DNA of 64,000 bases, from the NCBI RefSeq assembly GCF_030408795.1, contig NZ_CP047211.1, forward strand, positions 248,001 to 312,000. Reading direction: 5' to 3'. The DNA comes from Corynebacterium hansenii. GTDB taxonomy: Bacteria; Actinomycetota; Actinomycetes; Mycobacteriales; Mycobacteriaceae. A program made the translations under genes and the position numbers. Below the pieces are notes generated by a model. It saw only the letters and a list, made by a program, of their open reading frames with translations, was not told the DNA's origin and made no database searches. Every line of letters begins with the position of its first letter. Position 1 is the stretch's first letter. Below, piece by piece: positions 1 through 9,035 of this stretch.

Positions 1-613
1 CGTCGCGCTGATCCTGCTGACCCACCGCCACGAAGACCACTCCGACGGCGCCCACCGTTTCCGCCAGCTCACCGGGGCCCCGGTGCGGGCCTTCGACGAG
101 CGCTACTGCTCCAGCGACGCGGAGCCGCTGAAGGACGGCGAGCGCATCGTGCTCGATGGCATCACGCCGCAGGTCGAGGTCGTGTCGACGCCGGGCCACA
201 CCGCCGATTCCGTCTGTTTCTTCGTCCACACCGGCGACGGCGGCGACGAGGACGTCGAGGGCATCATGACCGGCGACACCATCGCCGGCCGCCACACCAC
301 CATGATTTCCGAGACCGACGGCGACCTCGGCGAGTACATCAAGACCCTCCACCTGCTCCAGGATCGCGGCGACGGGGTGCGACTGCTGCCGGGGCACGGC
401 GAGGATCTGCCGGACATCACGGTCATGACCAAGAAGTACATCGAGCGCCGCGAGCAGCGCCTGACCCAGGTCAAGGAGGCGCTGGAGAAGCTGGGCGAGG
501 ACGCCACCGTGGGGCAGATCGTCGACGAGATCTACACCGACGTCGACCCGGTGCTGCGCCATGCGGCCGAACAGTCGACGCGCGTGACCATGCGCTACCT
601 CGAGGCGCAGTAG
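1..613 (+). CDS. MBL-fold metallo-hydrolase (5' partial)
   Basis: The frame is open from base 2, so the start lies outside the window. The first visible residues include THRHEDHSDG, the HxHxDH zinc-ligand motif of the metallo-beta-lactamase fold. Further ligands are visible as the His in STPGHTADS, the Asp in MTGDTI and the His in LLPGHGED. The last 60 residues (VGQIVDEIYTDV onward) resemble the C-terminal helical domain of LACTB2-type hydrolases. It is probably a soluble cytoplasmic hydrolase; the substrate cannot be told. It converges on glxR with a strong hairpin in between. Confidence 0.8.
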   Translation, partial: VALILLTHRHEDHSDGAHRFRQLTGAPVRAFDERYCSSDAEPLKDGERIVLDGITPQVEVVSTPGHTADSVCFFVHTGDGGDEDVEGIMTGDTIAGRHTTMISETDGDLGEYIKTLHLLQDRGDGVRLLPGHGEDLPDITVMTKKYIERREQRLTQVKEALEKLGEDATVGQIVDEIYTDVDPVLRHAAEQSTRVTMRYLEAQ

Positions 614-645
614 CCCGCGCCCTTCCCTTTTGCTTTGCGACGCGG

Positions 646-677
646 AAAGCGCCGTCCCCGTGGGGGGACGGCGCTTT
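646..677. terminator. Bidirectional hairpin terminator
   Basis: A 14-bp perfect stem (646-659 with 664-677) has a GTGG loop. It starts with AAA and ends with TTT, so it can stop both the MBL gene and the converging glxR transcript. Confidence 0.85.
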
Positions 678-707
678 GTCCGTTTCGGGCGGGGCGAACC
701 GCCGGCG

Positions 708-1397
708 CTATCGGGCGCGGCGGGCGAGGCGCTCGGTGTCGCAGATGACCACGGACTTGCCCTCCAGTCGGATCCAGCCGCGGTGGGCGAATTCGGCGAG
801 GGCCTTGTTCACGGTCTCTCGGGAGGCGCCGACCAGCTGGGCGATTTCCTCCTGCGTCAGGTCGTGGGTGACGCGGAGGTTGGCGCCTTCCTGGGTGCCG
901 AAGCGGTTGGCCAGCTGCAGCAGCGCCTTGGCCACGCGGCCGGGAACGTCGGTGAAGATGAGGTCGGCCAGCGAGTTGTTGGTGCGGCGGAGGCGGCGGG
1001 CCAGCATGCGCAGCAGCTGGGCGGAGATGTCCGGGTGGTCGTCGATCCACTGGTGCAGCAGGTCGGAGTTCATCGACGCCGCGGTGACCTCGGTGACGCA
1101 GACGGCCGACGACGTGCGCGGGCCGGGGTCGAAGATGGACAGCTCGCCGAACATGTCGGAGGGGCCCATGATGGTGAGCAGGTTCTCGCGGCCGTCGGAG
1201 GAATGGCGCGCGAGCTTCACCTTGCCGTCGATGATGATGTACAGGCGGTCGCCCGGCTCACCCTCGTTGAAGATGGTGGTGCCCCGGGGGAAGCGGACGG
1301 TTTCCAGCTCGGTGAGCAGGGCCTGGACCGCCTCCGGGTCGACTCCCTGGAATACTCCGGCGCGGGAGAGGATCTCCTGTACGTCGTCCACGGTCAT
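708..1397 (-). CDS. glxR: GlxR, cAMP receptor-type global transcription regulator
   Basis: CRP/FNR-family dimeric regulator of 229 residues that binds cAMP and the palindrome TGTGA-N6-TCACA; in corynebacteria it controls central carbon metabolism. Visible features: N-terminal cyclic-nucleotide domain with the phosphate-binding cassette [15 protein letters not shown] (around residues 84-98), and a C-terminal winged helix-turn-helix with [20 protein letters not shown]. Length and sequence match C. glutamicum GlxR (about 227 residues). The ATG at 1397 is chosen because AGGAGA precedes it and the N-terminus [14 protein letters not shown] matches the family; the longer upstream frame is non-coding. 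Two TGTGAC half-site repeats upstream suggest autoregulation. A class III adenylate cyclase at 22539-24065 is the likely cAMP source. Confidence 0.95.
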   Translation of the reverse strand: MTVDDVQEILSRAGVFQGVDPEAVQALLTELETVRFPRGTTIFNEGEPGDRLYIIIDGKVKLARHSSDGRENLLTIMGPSDMFGELSIFDPGPRTSSAVCVTEVTAASMNSDLLHQWIDDHPDISAQLLRMLARRLRRTNNSLADLIFTDVPGRVAKALLQLANRFGTQEGANLRVTHDLTQEEIAQLVGASRETVNKALAEFAHRGWIRLEGKSVVICDTERLARRAR

Positions 1398-1500
1398 GTT
1401 CTCCTGTCCTGTCGCGTGCCAGAGCGCGGCGTGGTGATTGAGGATCGGGCGAGCCTCGTCCGGGCGCGCCGCTGTTGGGCGGCGTCTGGCCGCACTTCTT

Positions 1501-1606
1501 TGTGACGAATCCCACTCTAGATGAATATCCTCTTTCATGGGGAAACGCCGCGTGGGAAAATCGGCGGATTCTCTGCGCAACCTCTGGATTATGTGACGGA
1601 TCCCAC
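1501..1606. promoter_or_regulatory. Two GlxR-like half sites as direct repeats upstream of glxR
   Basis: TGTGACGAATCCCAC (1501-1515) and TGTGACGGATCCCAC (1592-1606) differ at one base and are 91 bp apart. Each has the TGTGA half of the GlxR/CRP palindrome; the second half is degenerate (CCAC instead of TCACA). They lie in the 1398-1699 spacer between divergent glxR and nth. Otherwise this spacer holds only the nth -10 region and one copy of the GCTT-NN-CGACG motif (1638-1648). Confidence 0.45.
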
Positions 1607-1699
1607 GGCATGGGACCTCGGGGGCGGCGGTCCGGGCCGTCGTGAAGCATGTCGGCGAAGGCGGGGGACGGATCCGCGCCGGTCGCTAGGATGTGCCCC

Positions 1700-2575
1700 A
1701 TGCCCGCAAACCCAGTGCCCGTGCCGCAGCCGACCCGACCCACGGGGACGCTGACCGGCACGCGGCGCCGCAAGCCGGGGACGCACCCTGCGGCGAAGGG
1801 GAAGGAAACGCGGCTGGGGATGGTGCGCCGCGCCCGCCGCGTCAACCGGACGCTGGCCGTCGGCTACCCGGACGCGCATTGCGAGCTCGATTTCACCGAC
1901 CCGTACGAGCTGACGGTGGCGACGATCCTGTCGGCGCAGTGCACGGACGTGCGGGTCAACATGGTCACGCCCGCGCTGTTCGCGGCATTCCCCGATGCGC
2001 GCGCGTTGGCCGGGGCGGATGTCGCGGTGGTCGAGGAGCTGATCCGCTCGACCGGGTTCTACCGGGCGAAGGCGGCGAACATCATCGGGTTCGCGCGCGG
2101 CGTGGTCGAGCGGCACGACGGCGAGGTGCCGGGCACGCTCGAGGAGCTGACGGCGCTGCCCGGCGTGGGCCGCAAAACCGCGAACGTGGTGCTGGGCAAT
2201 GCCTTCGGCGTGCCGGGGCTGACGGTGGACACGCATTTCGGGCGGCTGGTCCGGCGGCTCGGCTTCACCGCGGAAGACGATCCGGTGCGCGTGGAGCGGG
2301 AGATGATGGACGTCATCGAGCGCCCAGAGTGGACGTGGTTCTCGCACCGCATCATCTTCCACGGCCGCCGCGTGTGCCATTCGCGCAGGGCGGCGTGCGG
2401 GGCCTGTTTCCTCGCGGCCGACTGCCCGTCGTATGGTCTCGCCGGGCCCGCCGAACCCGAGACGGCCGAAAAGCTGATCAAGTCCCCCGACCGGGACCAC
2501 CTGCTGGCCCTGGCCGGGCTGGGGGAGGACCCCGGGCCGCTTGACGACGACCGACGTGAGGACGTGACCGCGTGA
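1700..2575 (+). CDS. nth: Endonuclease III (HhH-GPD base-excision DNA glycosylase)
   Basis: Removes oxidised pyrimidines and cleaves abasic sites. The helix-hairpin-helix [13 protein letters not shown] carries the catalytic Lys, followed by the catalytic Asp in TVDTHFGRL. The C-terminal [4Fe-4S] cluster ligands fit C-x6-C-x2-C-x5-C ([17 protein letters not shown]). The ATG at 1700 is chosen because a -10 element TAGGAT ends 7 nt before it (leaderless); upstream in-frame ATGs would lie in the promoter. The gene is 291 residues and is followed, with overlap, by the thioredoxin gene; nth next to glxR is the usual corynebacterial arrangement. Confidence 0.93.
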   Translation: MPANPVPVPQPTRPTGTLTGTRRRKPGTHPAAKGKETRLGMVRRARRVNRTLAVGYPDAHCELDFTDPYELTVATILSAQCTDVRVNMVTPALFAAFPDARALAGADVAVVEELIRSTGFYRAKAANIIGFARGVVERHDGEVPGTLEELTALPGVGRKTANVVLGNAFGVPGLTVDTHFGRLVRRLGFTAEDDPVRVEREMMDVIERPEWTWFSHRIIFHGRRVCHSRRAACGACFLAADCPSYGLAGPAEPETAEKLIKSPDRDHLLALAGLGEDPGPLDDDRREDVTA

Positions 2576-3282
2576 ACGACGACATGAACCGCGCCGATTC
2601 CGGCCGCGGCGACGCCGGCGAGCCCGGTTCGATAAGAGAGCCGAGCCCGGTGTCCGTGCCGCGGGGTTCGGCGAGGCCGTCGACCGTCATCGCCGTGCTC
2701 CTGGCCGTGCTCGGGACCGTCGCCGTGCTCTGGTTCGCGGTGTCGCAGACCATGGGCGGCAACGAACCGGCCGCAGGGTCGGGCGACGGCGAACTCGCCG
2801 AGGACGTCGTCGCCAAGCGGCCCGAATGCCCCGAACCCGCGCCGGGCGCCACCGGATACGGCCCGCTGGCCGGCGTCACGCTGCCGTGCCTCGGCGCCGG
2901 GCACCAGGGCGAAATCGACGTCGCCGCCGCGCTTGCCGGGAAGCCCGCCGTGGTCAACGTCTGGTCGTGGAACTGCGCCCCGTGCCGCGAGGAACTGCCC
3001 GTGCTCGAGGAATGGGCGGCGGCCAACCCGGACGTGCGCGTCGTCGGAGTGCAGGCGGCGACCAGCGAAGCCCGCGGCGCGGCGCTGCTGGAGGACCTCG
3101 GCGTGAAGAACTTCGTCTCCTACCAGGACGGATTCGACGCAGTCGGGCCCGCGCTGGAGCTGCCGCGCGTCGTGCCCATCACCGTCGTGCTGCGCGCCGA
3201 CGGCACCGTGGCCAAGGTGCTGCCGAAGGCCTTCGCATCCGTCGACGAGTTCGACGCCGCCGTCCGGGAGGCGCTCGCATGA
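2572..3282 (+). CDS. TlpA-like membrane-anchored thioredoxin
   Basis: 236 residues; GTG start overlaps the nth stop (GTGA). A single membrane segment (about residues 37-57) anchors an extracytoplasmic thioredoxin-fold domain. The redox motif is in [18 protein letters not shown] (Cys-Ala-Pro-Cys), as in TlpA/ResA-type reductases that act on cell-surface or cytochrome-maturation substrates. A cis-Pro region is visible at [12 protein letters not shown]. It overlaps the next gene by ATGA, indicating translational coupling. The specific partner is not evident. A downstream in-frame ATG at 2584 is an alternative start. Confidence 0.85.
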   Translation: MNDDMNRADSGRGDAGEPGSIREPSPVSVPRGSARPSTVIAVLLAVLGTVAVLWFAVSQTMGGNEPAAGSGDGELAEDVVAKRPECPEPAPGATGYGPLAGVTLPCLGAGHQGEIDVAAALAGKPAVVNVWSWNCAPCREELPVLEEWAAANPDVRVVGVQAATSEARGAALLEDLGVKNFVSYQDGFDAVGPALELPRVVPITVVLRADGTVAKVLPKAFASVDEFDAAVREALA

Positions 3283-4046
3283 CCGCCGGCGGAGCGGCCG
3301 GGCACCGCATCCCCGGCCTCAAGCCCGTCCACGAGGCCATCGAAGTCACCCCGCCGTGGCTCGCGCCCGTGCTCGGCGACGGCGAGGACCCGGGTCTGAC
3401 GGCGCTGCGGCGGGCGGCGTCGACCGTCGATGAGCCGCTGGAGAATCCGGACGAATCCGCCGTGCTGGTCCTGCTCGGCGGCGATGCGATGGCGGCGAAC
3501 CGGCCGGAGGACGCGCTGGTCGTGCTCACGCACCGGTCGCCGACGCTGCGCCGCCACGCCGGGCAGATGGCCTTCCCCGGCGGCCGGCGCGACCCGGGCG
3601 ACCGCGACGCCGTGCACACCGCGCTGCGCGAAGCGGAAGAGGAAACCGGCCTGCGGCCCGACGCGGTGACGCCGCTGCGGGTGCTCGACTCCATCGACAT
3701 CAACCGCACCGGCTTCGCCGTCCACCCCGTGCTCGCCTACTGGCACGATCCGCACGACCTGCGCGTCGTCGACCCCAACGAAACCGACGCCGTGCTGCCC
3801 GTGCGCATCTCCGACCTCATCGACCCCGAAAACCGCATCCGCGTCGGCTGGGGCAACTGGTCGGGCCCGGCTTTCCGCGTCGGCGACTTCGTCGTGTGGG
3901 GGTTCACCGGGGGCGTGCTCGATCACCTGCTGGAAGGCGCCGGCTGGGCGGAGCCGTGGGATGATGGCACGGTGCTCGACCTGCGCGAAACGCTGGCGCG
4001 GTCGGCGAACCGGGAAACCTTCGGAAGGGACGGGGCGAAACGATGA
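3279..4046 (+). CDS. NUDIX hydrolase, CoA-pyrophosphatase type
   Basis: 255 residues. The segment LRRHAGQMAFPGG runs into a NUDIX box (GGRRDPGDRD..ALREAEEETGL), the arrangement of the CoA pyrophosphatase (NudL/Nudt7-like) subgroup, whose enzymes hydrolyse CoA or acyl-CoA to phosphopantetheine and ADP derivatives. The metal-binding REAEEE core is intact. ATGA overlaps join it to the thioredoxin gene upstream and to the protease gene downstream, so the three are co-translated. The N-terminal 60 residues are specific to actinobacterial homologues. Confidence 0.85.
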   Translation: MTAGGAAGHRIPGLKPVHEAIEVTPPWLAPVLGDGEDPGLTALRRAASTVDEPLENPDESAVLVLLGGDAMAANRPEDALVVLTHRSPTLRRHAGQMAFPGGRRDPGDRDAVHTALREAEEETGLRPDAVTPLRVLDSIDINRTGFAVHPVLAYWHDPHDLRVVDPNETDAVLPVRISDLIDPENRIRVGWGNWSGPAFRVGDFVVWGFTGGVLDHLLEGAGWAEPWDDGTVLDLRETLARSANRETFGRDGAKR

Positions 4047-5248
4047 CGGCCGCGATCGACGGCGGGCTCGTGCTCGACGTGCTGCTCATTCTCGCCGTGC
4101 TCAGCGCGATGGCGCTCGGCTGGCGGCAGGGCGCGCTCGCGTCGGCGCTGTCGATCATCGGCGTCATCGCCGGCGGCATCGTCGGCCTGGAACTCGCGCC
4201 GCCCGCCATGGACCTGGTGGAGGGCCGCGCCGCGCGGCTGATCATCGGCGTGGCCGTGCTCATCGGCATGGTCGTGCTCGGCCACACGGTCGGGGCGGTG
4301 TCGGGGCAGTCGCTGCGCAACCGCATGCGCTCGCCCATGGCCGTCGGCCTGGACTCGGGTTTCGGTGCGGTGGTGCAGGCGGCGGCGACGCTGATCGTCG
4401 CGTGGATGGTGGCGCTGCCGCTGGCCACGGTGCTGCCCGGGCAGTTCGGCGATTCGATCCGCGACTCGGCGGTGCTGGCCACCGTCGACGAGGTCGCCCC
4501 CGAATCGTGGGCCGGCCTCCCGTCGTCCATCGTCCGCCGCATCGACGACTCCGGCGTGCCCGCGGCGATCGCCCCGTTCGAAAAGCGGCCCGTGCACGAC
4601 GCCACCCCGGCGGACCCGTCGGTCATCGACCAGGGCGTCGTCGACCGCATCCGCCCGTCGATCGTGCGCGTGCTCGGCGAGGCGCCGCAGTGCCGCCGCC
4701 TGCTCCAGGGCACGGGTTTCGTCATCGCCCCCGACCTGGTGGTCACCAACGCCCACGTCGTCGCCGGCGTGGAGACGGTGCGCATGGAGACCGTCGCCGG
4801 AATGGTCGACGCGCGCGTGGTCCACTTCGACCCGCTCGACGACATCGCCATCCTGCGGTCCTGGGATCTGCCGCTGACCCCGCTGCCGTGGGCCGCGAAC
4901 GAGGGCAAGCCCGGCGAGGGCGCGGTCGTGCTCGGATTCCCCGAGTCCGGCCCGTTCACGGCGACCGCCGCGCGCATCGAGGAGAAGCTGCTGATCCGCG
5001 GCCCCGACATCTACTCGGCCAGCCGCCACGACCGCGAGGCGTACGTCCTGCGCTCCGACGTCCGCCACGGCAATTCGGGCGGGCCGCTGATCAATCCGCG
5101 GGGCGAGGCCCTGGGCGTGGTGTTCGGCGCCGGCGTCAACGACGACCAGACCGGCTACGCGCTGACCGCCGCGGAGACCGAAGCGCACATCAAGATGGCC
5201 CGCGACCTCATCGAGCCCGCGGACACGAGGGAATGCGTGGCCCAGTAG
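4043..5248 (+). CDS. MarP-type membrane-anchored serine protease
   Basis: 401 residues. About four N-terminal membrane segments (residues 8-125, colicin-V-production-protein-like) precede a periplasmic chymotrypsin-fold domain. The catalytic triad is visible: His in VVTNAHVVAG, Asp in FDPLDDIAIL and Ser in RHGNSGGPL. It is orthologous in layout to M. tuberculosis Rv3671c (MarP), needed for acid and oxidative stress resistance, which lies in the same nth/thioredoxin/NUDIX neighbourhood. It is the last gene of the + operon, overlaps the NUDIX gene by 4 nt, and converges on the next gene with only 12 bp between them. Confidence 0.9.
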   Translation: MTAAIDGGLVLDVLLILAVLSAMALGWRQGALASALSIIGVIAGGIVGLELAPPAMDLVEGRAARLIIGVAVLIGMVVLGHTVGAVSGQSLRNRMRSPMAVGLDSGFGAVVQAAATLIVAWMVALPLATVLPGQFGDSIRDSAVLATVDEVAPESWAGLPSSIVRRIDDSGVPAAIAPFEKRPVHDATPADPSVIDQGVVDRIRPSIVRVLGEAPQCRRLLQGTGFVIAPDLVVTNAHVVAGVETVRMETVAGMVDARVVHFDPLDDIAILRSWDLPLTPLPWAANEGKPGEGAVVLGFPESGPFTATAARIEEKLLIRGPDIYSASRHDREAYVLRSDVRHGNSGGPLINPRGEALGVVFGAGVNDDQTGYALTAAETEAHIKMARDLIEPADTRECVAQ

Positions 5249-5260
5249 GGGCGGGCGGCC

Positions 5261-6217
5261 TCAGCCGAGGTCCGGGTGCTCCCGGCGCACCGCGGCGATG
5301 ACGATGTCCGCGACCTCGTCGGGGGCCTCCAGCGCGGGGTAGTGGCCGACGCCCGGCAGGGTCACCGATTCGACCACCGGGGATTCCGCCAGCGTGCGTT
5401 CGCTGACCATCGGGTCGCCCGCGCCGACGACGATCCACGTCGGCGGCATCGCCGTGCGCGCCAGAATGCGCATCCAGCGCCGCCACGCCGGACCGGTCGG
5501 GGCGGCCAGCCATTCGAGGTGCTGCAACGCCGGCGCCAGGGCGCCCGCACGCAACGAGCGCTCCATCAGGCGCGCCGATTCGGTTCCCTCCGGGGTGTCG
5601 GCGAAACCGGGGCCGGCGATCTTCATGGCGTCGGCGACGATGCCCGTCGCCGTGCGCCCGCTGCCGCGGCCGACTTTGCGGATGATCGACGCGTACCTGC
5701 CGAACGCCCACGACGCCCGCAGCGGCCGGGAGAAGGGTCGGCGGATGGCTTCGCGACGCCACGCGGCGGGATGCGGCATGCCGCAGGACACGATGCCGGA
5801 GACGAGCTTCGGCGCGCGCGCCGCCAGCGTCCATGCGACGAGGGCGCCGTAGCCCTGTCCGACGACGGTCGCCCGCGAATGGCCCAACGCGCGGATCAGC
5901 CCCGCCGCGTCATCGGCGGCCGCGTTGGGGCGGTAGCCGGAGGGCGTGCGGTCGGACGTGCCGTAGCCGCGCAGGGACACCGCCACCGCATGGACCGGCA
6001 GATCGGCGAGCAGCGGCAGCACGCGCCGCCAGTCGAACCAGCCTCCGGTGGCCGTGTGGATGAAAAGGACCAGCGGCGACGACGGAGCCCCGCACTCTGC
6101 GACGTGCAGCCGCTGTCCGCGGACGTGGACCATGCGGTGGGTCCACGGACCGTCGAGCAGCACCTCGTCGGGGTGCGGGGCGGGGGCGTCGGCGCCGCCG
6201 GGAAGTTCGCCGTTCAC
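5261..6217 (-). CDS. Alpha/beta-hydrolase fold protein lacking a nucleophile (EphE neighbourhood)
   Basis: 318 residues. It follows the alpha/beta-hydrolase pattern: oxyanion region VLFIHTATGG, strand-5 elbow VVGQGYGAL, acid in VVGAGDPMVS and His in LPGVGHYPALEAP. At the nucleophile elbow (G-x-Nu-x-G) the central residue is Gly (GQGYG), not Ser, Asp or Cys, so hydrolase activity is doubtful. M. tuberculosis has an epoxide-hydrolase-like gene (Rv3670, ephE) beside MarP, so the context is conserved. The start is GTG at 6217 with GAGGAA 7 nt upstream; the longer frame only runs antisense to sense codons of the holin-like gene. Confidence 0.75.
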   Translation of the reverse strand: MNGELPGGADAPAPHPDEVLLDGPWTHRMVHVRGQRLHVAECGAPSSPLVLFIHTATGGWFDWRRVLPLLADLPVHAVAVSLRGYGTSDRTPSGYRPNAAADDAAGLIRALGHSRATVVGQGYGALVAWTLAARAPKLVSGIVSCGMPHPAAWRREAIRRPFSRPLRASWAFGRYASIIRKVGRGSGRTATGIVADAMKIAGPGFADTPEGTESARLMERSLRAGALAPALQHLEWLAAPTGPAWRRWMRILARTAMPPTWIVVGAGDPMVSERTLAESPVVESVTLPGVGHYPALEAPDEVADIVIAAVRREHPDLG

Positions 6218-6303
6218 CGCGTCATTCCTCGCGTCGATGCCGAAGACCGGGCGGGCGCGTTCGCGCCCGCCGCGGTTCCCGTTGGTTGGTGGTGTGATGC
6301 CGT

Positions 6304-6825
6304 TTAGGTGTACAGGCCGTCGGACGCGGCGTGCGACGGGGTGGTCCGGCCCTGGCCGGAGGACGGGATGACCGTCTTGAGGTCCTGCACCGACTGGATG
6401 GTCTTCTCGGGCTTGCCGACCTTCTTCACCTTCTGCAGGCCCAGGAAGGCCGCGATGCCGGCGATGACCAGCATCAGGACGAAGACGATGAGGAACGCCG
6501 ACCAGCGCGGCAGCCACACGGCGATGAGCTCGGCCAGGAAGAAGAACAGGAAGAACGAGGAGTACAGGGCCACCACGCCCGCCACCGCGAAGAACCCGGC
6601 GCCGACGCCGGCCTTCTTCGCCTCACCGGCGAGCTCGGCCTTGGCCAGCTCGACCTCGGCGCGGACGAGCGACGACACTTGGGCCGACGCCGACTGGACC
6701 AGCGTGCCGATGCTGGCCTCGCCCGGGGCGTGGGTGTCCACGTCGCTCAGCGGCACTGCGGTGACTCGCGGCGACACGGCCGAGCTGCCATCCGTGAAAA
6801 GGCCCTTGTTGTTGTCGCTGCTCAC
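6304..6825 (-). CDS. Phage-holin-superfamily (actinobacterial holin III-like) membrane protein
   Basis: 173 residues with two hydrophobic helices (about residues 76-100 and 107-130) after an amphipathic, charged segment (VSSLVRAEVELAKAELAGEAKKAG). That segment plus the hairpin is typical of the actinobacterial 'phage holin family protein' (DUF1469-type) encoded beside glxR/marP genes. Such proteins are chromosomal and not linked to prophages here; the function is unknown. GTG start at 6825 with a perfect AGGAGG. It is upstream of, and probably co-transcribed with, the hydrolase-like gene. Confidence 0.75.
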   Translation of the reverse strand: MSSDNNKGLFTDGSSAVSPRVTAVPLSDVDTHAPGEASIGTLVQSASAQVSSLVRAEVELAKAELAGEAKKAGVGAGFFAVAGVVALYSSFFLFFFLAELIAVWLPRWSAFLIVFVLMLVIAGIAAFLGLQKVKKVGKPEKTIQSVQDLKTVIPSSGQGRTTPSHAASDGLYT

Positions 6826-7125
6826 GTGCGTCCTCCTGCGTAAATCGATGCGATGATCGGTGGGTCTATGCTGCTGGATCCCCGGTGGGGCACCCGATCG
6901 GGGGCCGTCCGGAGGACCCGTCCCGCCATTGGCAACGGCGCAACTCTGCTGGCCATACTACCCATCCCGGCGGCCTCCGCGCGGTGCGGTCGCGATTTTC
7001 ACCGCGATTCACCCCGCGCACTCCGGTCTCCCCGCTCCGCGCACTCCCGCGGGTCGCGCCCGTCGCCGCCAACCGATTCCCGGGCTTTCGGCTGCGCCGC
7101 CGGACGCCGCCCCTACTCTGGGGGC
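6826..7125. other. Divergent intergenic region, no gene seen
   Basis: The 300-bp gap holds the ribosome-binding site of the holin-like gene at one end and, at the other, a -10 hexamer TACTCT (7114-7119) placed 6 nt before the ATG of the Fic-like gene. No convincing ORF or RNA was seen. Confidence 0.5.
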
Positions 7126-7926
7126 ATGACCGACGGAACCACCCGCCCCGACCCGCTCGCCCCGCTGATGGAATTGGAGGGCGTCGCCGAGGCCGCCCAA
7201 CGCGCCGCAGATGCGGTGTCCGGGGTGCATCGCCACCGCGCCAACCTGCGCAAATGGACCGTCACCGGCGCCGAGTCGGTGCTGCGCGGCGCGCGGGCGT
7301 CGGCGTGGCTGGAGGGCGGCGAGCCCGCCCTGCCGTCGGAGGGCGACGTCACCGACCCCATCCTCGCCGCCGCCCTGCGCGCCGCCGACCCGATCTCGCC
7401 GGAGGCGATCGAGGAAACGGTCCGCGTGTGGCGCCGCGCGCCGATCCAGGTGCTCGCCCGCCTCGCGCTGATCGCATCCCCGACGGGCCCGGAGCTTTCC
7501 GACGCCCCCACCGACGCCCGATCCTCCGAAGCCGGCCGCCCCGTCGGCGACGAGAACCTGTCGGCGGCGATGAAGGAGCAGCGCCTGCACCTGCTCGGCG
7601 ACCTGATCACCGGCGGCACGTCGGTGCCGGACACGGTGCTGTCCGCCGTCGTCCACGGCGAGCTGCTGACCATGCGCCCCTTCGCGGACAACAACGGCAT
7701 CGTCGCGCGCGCGGCCTCGCGCTTGACGACGATCGCCGGCGGCTCCGACCCCCGCGGCCTGGGCGTGCCGGAGGTGCACTGGACCCGCCACCGCGACGAG
7801 TACCGCGCCGCAGCCGACGCCTTCGCGTCGGGCTCCCCGGAGGGCGTGCGCCGCTGGATTCTGCTGCACCTGGCCGGGTTGGAAGCCGGCGCGGCCGAGG
7901 CGCGCGGCATCGCCGAAGCGGTGTAG
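7126..7926 (+). CDS. Fic-domain-like protein with degenerate active-site motif
   Basis: 266 residues. Residues 181-205 (VHGELLTMRPFADNNGIVAR) align to the Fic signature HPFxx-G-N-G-R, but the catalytic His is Arg and the G-N-G-R core reads N-N-G-I. The fold may therefore persist without AMP-transferase activity. Proteins of this type are common at this locus in Corynebacteriales and are often labelled Fic or oxidoreductase. The start is leaderless (TACTCT, 6-nt spacer). No antitoxin partner is adjacent, arguing against a toxin-antitoxin module. Confidence 0.6.
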   Translation: MTDGTTRPDPLAPLMELEGVAEAAQRAADAVSGVHRHRANLRKWTVTGAESVLRGARASAWLEGGEPALPSEGDVTDPILAAALRAADPISPEAIEETVRVWRRAPIQVLARLALIASPTGPELSDAPTDARSSEAGRPVGDENLSAAMKEQRLHLLGDLITGGTSVPDTVLSAVVHGELLTMRPFADNNGIVARAASRLTTIAGGSDPRGLGVPEVHWTRHRDEYRAAADAFASGSPEGVRRWILLHLAGLEAGAAEARGIAEAV

Positions 7927-8040
7927 GGGAGGGATCATCGGGGCTCGCGCCGTCGATCCGTCGAATCGTCGTGGGCGGAACCCGCGACACCGCGCCGTCG
8001 CGCCGGTGGACCCGATGCCCGGCGAAACTCCGGTGCCGGC

Positions 8041-8865
8041 CTAGCCTTGATCCCCGCCGCGTCGTGAAGCGATGATGCCCGCCACCAGCGCAGCCGCACC
8101 CACAGCGGCCGCGGCGATGCCCGTCACGCGCGGGCCCGTGCGGCGGAACAGAGGCTCGGGATTGCGGAAGATGCGGATGGGCCAATCGCGCTCCTCCGCG
8201 ATCTTGCGCAGCGGCTTGTCCGGGTTGACCGCGACGGGATGGCCGACGACCGACAGCATTGGCTCATCGGTGCCCGAATCGGAGTAGGCGTAGCAGCGCG
8301 ACAGGTCGTAGCCGCGCTCCTCGGCGATGCGCCGCAGCTCGGCGGCCTTGTTGCCGCCGCGGCAGAAGAACGGGACCTTGCCCGTGTACACGCCGTCGAC
8401 GACCTCCAGCCGGGTGGCCACCGTCTCGCGGACGCCCAGCTCCGCGGCGATCGGCTCGACCAGCTCCGCCGCCGACGCGGACACCACGAAAACCTCGTGG
8501 CCCAGCGCCCGGTGATGCCGGATCAGCTCGACGGCCTCCTTGTACACGTACGGCGAAATCACCTGGTGCAGGGACTCTTCGGCGATCTGGCGGACATGGT
8601 CGGCGCGCCAGCCGGTCACCATCGCCGACAGCTGGTCGCGGGCGGCCTCCATCTGGTCGTGGTCGTGGCCGCCGGAAATGTACAGCGCCTGGCCCAGCGC
8701 CATCTGCATCATCCCCGAGGCGGTGATCAGGCCGGATTCCATGAACTGCCGGCGGAACGCGTAGGCCGAGCTGCGGGCGATGATGGTCTTGTCCAGGTCG
8801 AAGAACGCGGCCACGGGCGACGCGCGGCGGGGCGCGGCCGTGTGGCGGGGATCTTCGACGGTCAC
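8041..8865 (-). CDS. HAD-IB family phosphatase (SerB-like, Rv3661 type)
   Basis: 274 residues from a leaderless GTG (TATGCT 7 nt upstream; an ATG at 8877 would overlap that promoter). HAD motif I is AAFFDLDKTI, motif II is FVVSASAAE, and motif III/IV includes SDSGTDEPML. Such enzymes hydrolyse small phosphomonoesters. A C-terminal membrane helix (RVTGIAAAAVGAAALVAGI) tethers it. M. tuberculosis Rv3661 has the same architecture and, as here, is separated from ssd by 6C RNA. The SerB label is a family resemblance only. Confidence 0.85.
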   Translation of the reverse strand: MTVEDPRHTAAPRRASPVAAFFDLDKTIIARSSAYAFRRQFMESGLITASGMMQMALGQALYISGGHDHDQMEAARDQLSAMVTGWRADHVRQIAEESLHQVISPYVYKEAVELIRHHRALGHEVFVVSASAAELVEPIAAELGVRETVATRLEVVDGVYTGKVPFFCRGGNKAAELRRIAEERGYDLSRCYAYSDSGTDEPMLSVVGHPVAVNPDKPLRKIAEERDWPIRIFRNPEPLFRRTGPRVTGIAAAAVGAAALVAGIIASRRGGDQG

Positions 8866-9000
8866 GGCACCGAGCATAGCGACGTGACGGTTCCGCGGGC
8901 GGCGTCCGCGAGCCGGGGTGGTGGTTCGGCGTGCTCCGGCGCTGGTGCGGGCGGCGATTCGCCCCCGCAACAGGTGGGCGGGAACCATTTTGCGTTCGGG

Positions 9001-9029
9001 TTGGCAGCCTTCTGGTGTTGTGCCATACT
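9001..9029 (+). promoter_or_regulatory. Promoter of 6C RNA
   Basis: TTGGCA (9001-9006), a 17-bp spacer and CATACT (9024-9029) give a good sigma-70-type promoter; transcription would start near 9036. Confidence 0.7.
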
Positions 9030-9035
9030 TGTGCT

